Below are positions 6,574-10,006 of a stretch of DNA of 10,006 nucleotides, in pieces; the stretch's first letter is position 1, and each line of letters opens with the position of its first letter. The stretch covers positions 1 through 10,006 of the forward strand of contig DPKX01000252.1 in NCBI GenBank assembly GCA_003542295.1, written 5' to 3'. The translations under genes were made by a program, and so were the position numbers. The notes beneath the pieces are model-generated. The model worked only from the letters and a program-made list of their open reading frames with translations. It did no database searches and was not told the DNA's origin. Origin of the DNA: Candidatus Atribacter hydrocarboniphilus. Its GTDB lineage: Bacteria; Atribacterota; Atribacteria; Atribacterales; Atribacteraceae.

Positions 6574-7366
6574 AGTTTCTGGGAAGACTGTTGAAGAAAT
6601 ACTCGAAAGAGCTTCGCGATATTTTGATGTACCAAAAGAAAACCTTTCTTATGAAGTACTGTCTGAAAGCCGGGGATTTCTCGGATTACTGGTACCTCGG
6701 ACGGTAAGAGTTCGAGTATGGGTTGAAAGTAGCGATAATCAAACTGAAAAATCAGAACCAATTGTAGAAATTAAAAAAGAACAAGGAAAAGAATTGGAGA
6801 GTAAGAATTCTGACCTAAAGTCAGAAATTTCGGATGATGAGAATTATCAAGACTTGGAAAAAGCACGAGAAGAAATCCGAGAATTTTTTGAAAATCTTAT
6901 CAAAAAAATGAACATTAATATTGAATACCATGTTCGAGAAAATGGGAGAAAAGTATTCCTTGACATTGATGGTGTAGACGCTGGGTTACTTATTGGAAAA
7001 CACGGAGAAACCTTAGAAGCCTTAGAATCATTTTTAAAGATTCTTCTGGTTAAAAATGGATATGCGCATATAGGTTTAGACGTTGATGTATCAGGTTATA
7101 AAAAGCGTCGGGAAGAAACTCTCACTAAATTAGCATGTAAAATGGCTACAAAAGTGATACAAGGTCGGCGCCGGTTCAAATTTGAACCAATGAATGCAAG
7201 AGAAAGAAGAATTATTCACACTACACTGAAAGATCACCCGAGAATTATAACCTATAGCATTGGTGAAGAACCAGAAAGAAGAGTTGTAGTCGACTTAAAA
7301 AATGAAAAACGAAAAGAATCAAACCCAAGAAAACATCCAACGACAAGAAAAAATCCAAAAAGTTAG
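6557..7366 (+). CDS. jag: RNA-binding protein Jag/KhpB (Jag_N, KH and R3H domains)
   Basis: A 269-residue cytoplasmic RNA-binding protein of the Jag/KhpB/EloR family, which in studied Gram-positives affects cell elongation and division by binding transcripts. Domain order: a Jag_N domain (about 1-55, including SESRGFLGLL), an acidic-basic linker (55-105), a KH domain with the GKHG loop (147-150), and an R3H domain with R217-x3-H221 in the NARERRIIH stretch. A strong AAAGGAGG, inside the end of yidC, lies 8 nt before the ATG. The C-terminal 20 or so residues are Lys/Arg/Asn/Pro-rich and encoded by the same DNA as the mnmE N-terminus (65-nt overlap). Position after yidC is conserved in many phyla. 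Confidence 0.95.
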   Translation: MRRSVEVSGKTVEEILERASRYFDVPKENLSYEVLSESRGFLGLLVPRTVRVRVWVESSDNQTEKSEPIVEIKKEQGKELESKNSDLKSEISDDENYQDLEKAREEIREFFENLIKKMNINIEYHVRENGRKVFLDIDGVDAGLLIGKHGETLEALESFLKILLVKNGYAHIGLDVDVSGYKKRREETLTKLACKMATKVIQGRRRFKFEPMNARERRIIHTTLKDHPRIITYSIGEEPERRVVVDLKNEKRKESNPRKHPTTRKNPKS

Positions 7367-8738
7367 TGAAACTATCGTTGCAGCCTCTACTCCACTGGGA
7401 GTGGGTGCCGTTGGTATTGTAAAGCTCAGTGGAAATGATTCAATTGAAATAGCATCAAAAGTATGTCGTTTAAGATCAGGAAAGGAAATAAAAAAGCTTC
7501 CTAGTTTTAAATTAGCACTCTGTGATGTTATTGATAATAACAATAAGGCTCTTGATGAGGGTTTAGTTGTCCTCATGCGAGAGCCTTTTTCTTATACTAG
7601 AGAAAACGTTGTAGAAATTCAAGTTCATAGTAGCCCTTTAATAATACAAAAAATAATTCAAATTTGTATTATTAAAGGTGCACGATTAGCAGAACCCGGA
7701 GAATTCACTAAAAGGGCTTTTTTAAATGGAAGAATATCTCTTAACCAAGCGGAATCAGTAGCTGAAATAGTTAAAGTTCAATCAGAAAAAGCCCTATATA
7801 GCTTATATCAAAATCTACGAGGGATGTTTGGAGAAAAAATTACCGAATGGCAGAAAGGTTTAGCTTTAATTCAAGCAAAAATTCAAGTGGAGTGTGACTT
7901 TTCTGATCGAATCGGGGCCACAGATTTGCAAATTACCTTCGCCAAAGAGATAAATACCATAAGGCAAAACATAAGACAACAATATGACAGAAGTAAAAAA
8001 TTTCAAAATTTGCAAAATGGTCTTTTAGTTGTAATTTGTGGAAAACCAAATGTTGGAAAATCGAGTTTGTTAAATGCGATTATTGGAAAGGAAAGATCGA
8101 TCGTCACACCGATTCCTGGAACAACCCGTGATGCTATTGAAGAATTATTTCTCATAGAAGGTTTTCCCTTTCGCTTTGTTGATACAGCTGGCATAAGAGA
8201 AAGTCAGAGCTATATTGAGAAAATTGGAATTGATAAAACCAAAAAATATTTAGAAGAAGCACATTTAGTCATTGTACTATTTGATCAAAGCCAAGAAATA
8301 AATAGAGAAGATTATACATTAGTTGATTTGGTTAGAAAAAAGCCCCATATAATAGTATTAAATAAGAGTGACCTAACTTCAAAGATAGAAAAAAAGGATG
8401 TCAATGAGCTTTATCCGCAAGAGAAAATAATTAAAATTTCAGCACTTTCAGGAAAAGGTATTGATAGATTATTGGACCAAATTATCGAGAAGGTTCAGTT
8501 AATTAAAGATAACTATGACGAAGACTATTTAGCATTTAACCTTAGGCAACAAAACGAACTCTTTAAGGCTTCTACATTTTTAGAACAAGCACAAAAATCA
8601 TTAGAGGAAGGATTCCCAATTGATGTTGTTAGTATTGATATAGACGAAGCTCTTCGATGTTTAAAGAGAATAAACGGTGAAGACATTGATAAAAAAGTTG
8701 TTGATAGTATATTCAATAATTTTTGTGTTGGTAAATAA
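7302..8738 (+). CDS. mnmE: tRNA uridine-5-carboxymethylaminomethyl(34) synthesis GTPase
   Basis: With MnmG it installs the cmnm5/nm5 group on wobble U34 of certain tRNAs, using GTP and a folate. The 478 residues run slightly long (about 450-460 is usual) because of a roughly 20-residue Gln/Lys/Asn-rich N-terminal extension; the family start corresponds to about residue 23. Visible motifs are the folate-domain block ARLAEPGEFTKRAFLNGR (127-144), the P-loop GKPNVGKS (247-254, with K+-coordinating N250), TPIPGTTRD (269-277), DTAGIRE (294-300), E306 at the catalytic-Glu position, NKSD (354-357), SAL (380-382) and the C-terminal FCVGK with C475. The ATG at 7302 is the only standard start before the conserved region, lacks a good Shine-Dalgarno and lies 65 nt inside jag, so coupling is likely. 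mnmG is not the next gene. Confidence 0.96.
   Translation: MKNEKNQTQENIQRQEKIQKVSETIVAASTPLGVGAVGIVKLSGNDSIEIASKVCRLRSGKEIKKLPSFKLALCDVIDNNNKALDEGLVVLMREPFSYTRENVVEIQVHSSPLIIQKIIQICIIKGARLAEPGEFTKRAFLNGRISLNQAESVAEIVKVQSEKALYSLYQNLRGMFGEKITEWQKGLALIQAKIQVECDFSDRIGATDLQITFAKEINTIRQNIRQQYDRSKKFQNLQNGLLVVICGKPNVGKSSLLNAIIGKERSIVTPIPGTTRDAIEELFLIEGFPFRFVDTAGIRESQSYIEKIGIDKTKKYLEEAHLVIVLFDQSQEINREDYTLVDLVRKKPHIIVLNKSDLTSKIEKKDVNELYPQEKIIKISALSGKGIDRLLDQIIEKVQLIKDNYDEDYLAFNLRQQNELFKASTFLEQAQKSLEEGFPIDVVSIDIDEALRCLKRINGEDIDKKVVDSIFNNFCVGK
7326..7358 (+). repeat. 18-bp tandem repeat inside the jag/mnmE overlap
   Basis: CAAGAAAACATCCAA (7326-7340) recurs as CAAGAAAAAATCCAA (7344-7358), 14 of 15 bases, with period 18. 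A third, more degenerate unit may precede it. Because 18 is a multiple of 3, it yields six-residue repeats in both proteins: PRKHPT/TRKNPK in Jag and QENIQR/QEKIQK in MnmE. Confidence 0.75.
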
Positions 8739-8841
8739 AAGATATTCGAGAGTTTAACCACCATCATTTCTCCGAAAATCAGCAAAGAAATAAGAAACTG
8801 ATTCAGTAATTTTTAATTCGATAAAGCAAAAATGTAATCTT

Positions 8842-8875
8842 ATTATTTAATTTTCTCAAGAGAAAATTAAATAAT
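8842..8875. terminator. Long AT-rich hairpin between convergent mnmE and rsmG, likely bidirectional terminator
   Basis: A perfect 16-base inverted repeat: ATTATTTAATTTTCTC (8842-8857), AA, then its exact complement (8860-8875). One wobble and one more pair extend the stem to 18. It lies between two convergent genes, 15 bp beyond the rsmG stop and about 100 bp after the mnmE stop. The stem has almost no GC, so it is not a classic intrinsic terminator; transcript 3'-end protection is an alternative. Confidence 0.55.
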
Positions 8876-8890
8876 GACAACTCGTCGATT

Positions 8891-9616
8891 TTATAAAGGT
8901 TTTTTTTGAGGAATGCCAATTCGTCTTGGATAAATTGCTGGTGTTGAGGCTGATTTCGAGATAAATAAAAAATGATTGGTTCGGTTTGATAAGGGAATTG
9001 GAATAGGTATAATCGAATCTAACTGACAATTCAGTAGGGAAAGAGAGTTGGAAGCAAGAGATATTTCATTTTGATAAGAACTTCCTTTAAAAAAGACCGC
9101 CCTACCCTTCACTTTAATAAAGGGAGTAACTAATTCTAAACTGGTTGCTAAAGTACTCAGTGCACGAGTCATAGCGAAATCAAATTTTTCTCGGTATAAA
9201 GAGCTGTGACCTAAAGATTCAGCTCTATCGCATAAAAAAAAGGATTGGTTGAGATTGAGTTGATTTGAAACAATTTTTAAAAAATCAATTTTTTTATGAT
9301 TTGAATCAAGATAATAAAAGCGGATGTTGGGAAATAAAATATTAAGTGGCATACCAGGAATACCAGCTCCGGTACCAACATCAAGAGCCGTATTTATTGC
9401 ATTAAAAGGAAAATTGGTTTTTAAAAAAGAGAGACTATCAAAAATAAGGTCAACTAATATAGCTTCATGCGTTTTAAAACCGGTTAAATTAAAAAGACGA
9501 TTATTTCTTTCTATCATATTTAAAAAAAATATTATTTGATCTTTCTGAGATGAATTAATTGTAATATTCAGTTCTTTAAGTCCTTTTTCGAGGAGAAAAT
9601 GAACGCGATTATCCAC
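8891..9616 (-). CDS. rsmG: 16S rRNA (guanine(527)-N7)-methyltransferase RsmG
   Basis: Methylates N7 of G527 in 16S rRNA using S-adenosylmethionine. The 241 residues match the longer family members. Features are RNNRLFNLTG (37-46), the SAM-binding motif I LDVGTGAGIPGMPL (78-91), D104 and the nearby KKIDFL stretch, RAE (131-133), MTRALSTL (149-156), and the family C-terminus YPRRIGIPQKKPL. The only usable start is a GTG at 9616: an in-frame TAA lies two codons upstream and the next ATG is at residue 34. That GTG is part of a DnaA box (9609-9617), so initiator binding and rsmG expression may interfere. It is transcribed away from the origin-like region. In many genomes rsmG follows mnmG and precedes parA; here mnmG is missing and the gene is inverted relative to mnmE. 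Confidence 0.96.
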   Translation of the reverse strand: MDNRVHFLLEKGLKELNITINSSQKDQIIFFLNMIERNNRLFNLTGFKTHEAILVDLIFDSLSFLKTNFPFNAINTALDVGTGAGIPGMPLNILFPNIRFYYLDSNHKKIDFLKIVSNQLNLNQSFFLCDRAESLGHSSLYREKFDFAMTRALSTLATSLELVTPFIKVKGRAVFFKGSSYQNEISLASNSLSLLNCQLDSIIPIPIPLSNRTNHFLFISKSASTPAIYPRRIGIPQKKPL

Positions 9617-9617
9617 A
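9609..9617 (+). promoter_or_regulatory. DnaA box TTATCCACA (overlaps rsmG start codon)
   Basis: A perfect match to the consensus DnaA box. Its complement TGTGGATAA contains the GTG that starts rsmG. A second, one-mismatch box TTATCAACA follows 11 bp later. Confidence 0.75.
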
Positions 9618-9619
9618 AG

Positions 9620-9628
9620 TTATCAACA
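9620..9628 (+). promoter_or_regulatory. DnaA box variant TTATCAACA
   Basis: One mismatch from consensus, in the same orientation and 11 bp (one helical turn) from the box at 9609, an arrangement that favours cooperative DnaA binding. Confidence 0.5.
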
Positions 9629-9788
9629 ATCCCTTTTTTTGATGCAAAACTTATATTTTTAAATTTGAAAGAAAAAAATTTATAGAAAACCGAAAAAAGC
9701 CTTATATATCGACAAAATATTGATATATTGATAATATAATGAAGTTTTAAAAACAAAATGGAAAAAATATGAGAAAGATATTAGAAAG
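9629..9788. other. AT-rich candidate DNA unwinding element
   Basis: By my count about 80% A+T over 160 bp, bounded by DnaA boxes on both sides. It includes a tandem ATATTGAT pair (9717-9732) and further TATA-rich sequence. This is the expected make-up of an origin unwinding region; it is inferred, since AT-rich intergenic DNA is common in this genome. Confidence 0.45.
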
Positions 9789-9797
9789 TTATCCACA
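9789..9797 (+). promoter_or_regulatory. DnaA box TTATCCACA
   Basis: A second perfect DnaA box, same orientation. The 14-base string TTATCCACAAGTTA is shared exactly with the box at 9609, with 180 bp between the copies, so this is a duplicated origin motif rather than a lone chance hit. Confidence 0.72.
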
Positions 9798-9814
9798 AGT
9801 TAAATAGATAAAAA

Positions 9815-9840
9815 TAAAATGTTCCACGTGGAACATTTTA
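9815..9840. promoter_or_regulatory. parS: parS-like centromere site (ParB-binding palindrome)
   Basis: A perfect 26-bp palindrome whose 16-bp core is TGTTCCACGTGGAACA. The classic parS is TGTTTCACGTGAAACA; this differs by one symmetrical substitution in each half, and such variants with GGAAC arms are known. It lies 18 bp from a DnaA box, as expected near an origin. parA/parB are probably off the right edge. The site should load ParB and act in chromosome segregation. Confidence 0.85.
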
Positions 9841-10006
9841 AAAAGAATAATAAGATTGTTTCACCAACGATGAATATATTAAAAGATAAAATGAAAATGG
9901 TAAAGAGCTAATTTTGACGATGAATAATATGAATGGATCTTATGAAATAATTCTATACTCATAAAGTATAAAATCTACCTGAAGAAAATTGATTTCAAGA
10001 AATATT

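Larger units (their letters stand above)
9617..10006. other. oriC: Candidate replication origin region (oriC) and right-hand intergenic end
   Basis: About 390 bp without a convincing gene. It holds DnaA boxes (one begins just to the left, at 9609), the AT-rich stretch and the parS palindrome. Right of 9841 I see only AT-rich DNA with a short hairpin (TATACT-CATAA-AGTATA, 9954-9970) and no convincing start codon. Together with the adjacent rsmG and the rpmH-mnmE cluster this suggests oriC or its border. Only three boxes are visible, so the main cluster could be elsewhere. Confidence 0.55.

Noticed and set aside
6378..6761. 127-codon minus-strand ORF across the yidC/jag junction
   Set aside because: Antisense shadow of two well-supported genes; its Phe/Ser/Ala-rich product mirrors the Lys- and Glu-rich codons of the sense strand.
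9857..9864. TGTTTCAC as a second parS site
   Set aside because: Only the left half matches; the right half (CAACGATG) does not. A single half-site is not enough.
9914..9946. TTGACG...TATGAA as a promoter toward the right edge (parA?)
   Set aside because: Spacing is 21 nt and the -10 is weak; no start codon with a Shine-Dalgarno follows inside the window.
1..10006. CRISPR array, tRNA, rRNA, insertion sequence or phage genes
   Set aside because: No regularly spaced repeats, cloverleaf sequences, transposase motifs or phage proteins were seen on either strand.

Overview
The window is an AT-rich bacterial chromosome segment holding the rpmH-rnpA-yidD-yidC-jag-mnmE-rsmG cluster, which in many bacteria lies beside the replication origin. 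To its left is a block of sugar-metabolism genes. The base composition, frequent GTG/TTG starts with clear Shine-Dalgarno sequences, a short YidC without the large periplasmic domain, and the ROK, NagA, FGGY and URO-D-like genes suggest a low-GC, probably anaerobic, fermentative bacterium. A lineage such as Atribacterota or a neighbouring deep-branching phylum would fit, but this is a guess that the sequence alone cannot settle.

Layout, left to right. (1) 1-540, minus: N-terminal part of a URO-D-superfamily protein that is not HemE, translationally coupled to (2) a ROK-family sugar kinase (537-1454, minus). (3) 1455-1963: an intergenic stretch of about 500 bp that carries a start-less 89-codon open frame with one hydrophobic segment on the minus strand and a candidate minus-strand promoter. 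(4) nagA (1964-3121, plus), N-acetylglucosamine-6-phosphate deacetylase. (5) An FGGY-family carbohydrate kinase (3142-4602, minus), convergent with nagA. (6) 4603-5057: an intergenic region with short hairpins that resemble dispersed palindromic repeats, and a near-consensus sigma-70-type promoter. (7) The plus-strand operon rpmH-rnpA-yidD-yidC-jag-mnmE (5058-8738), in which every junction is an overlap except yidD-yidC. (8) A strong AT-rich hairpin between the convergent mnmE and rsmG. (9) rsmG (8891-9616, minus). (10) 9609-10006: two perfect DnaA boxes plus one near-match, an AT-rich stretch of about 80% A+T, and a parS-like 26-bp palindrome. This is a good candidate for oriC or its edge.

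How the genes work together. A ROK kinase making GlcNAc-6-P and NagA deacetylating it would form an amino-sugar salvage pair, and the FGGY kinase would add phosphorylation of another sugar. The right-hand operon combines ribosome parts (L34), tRNA maturation (RNase P protein), membrane-protein insertion (YidD, YidC), an RNA-binding protein (Jag/KhpB) and tRNA modification (MnmE). RsmG modifies 16S rRNA. The origin region lies beyond rsmG and probably leads into parA/parB off the right edge.

No clearly new system is visible. The most interesting points are: the rsmG start codon embedded in a DnaA box; an oriC-like region next to rsmG while dnaA is absent from its common place beside rpmH; an 18-bp tandem duplication that extends both Jag and MnmE inside their overlapping genes; and the unexplained open frame upstream of the ROK gene.
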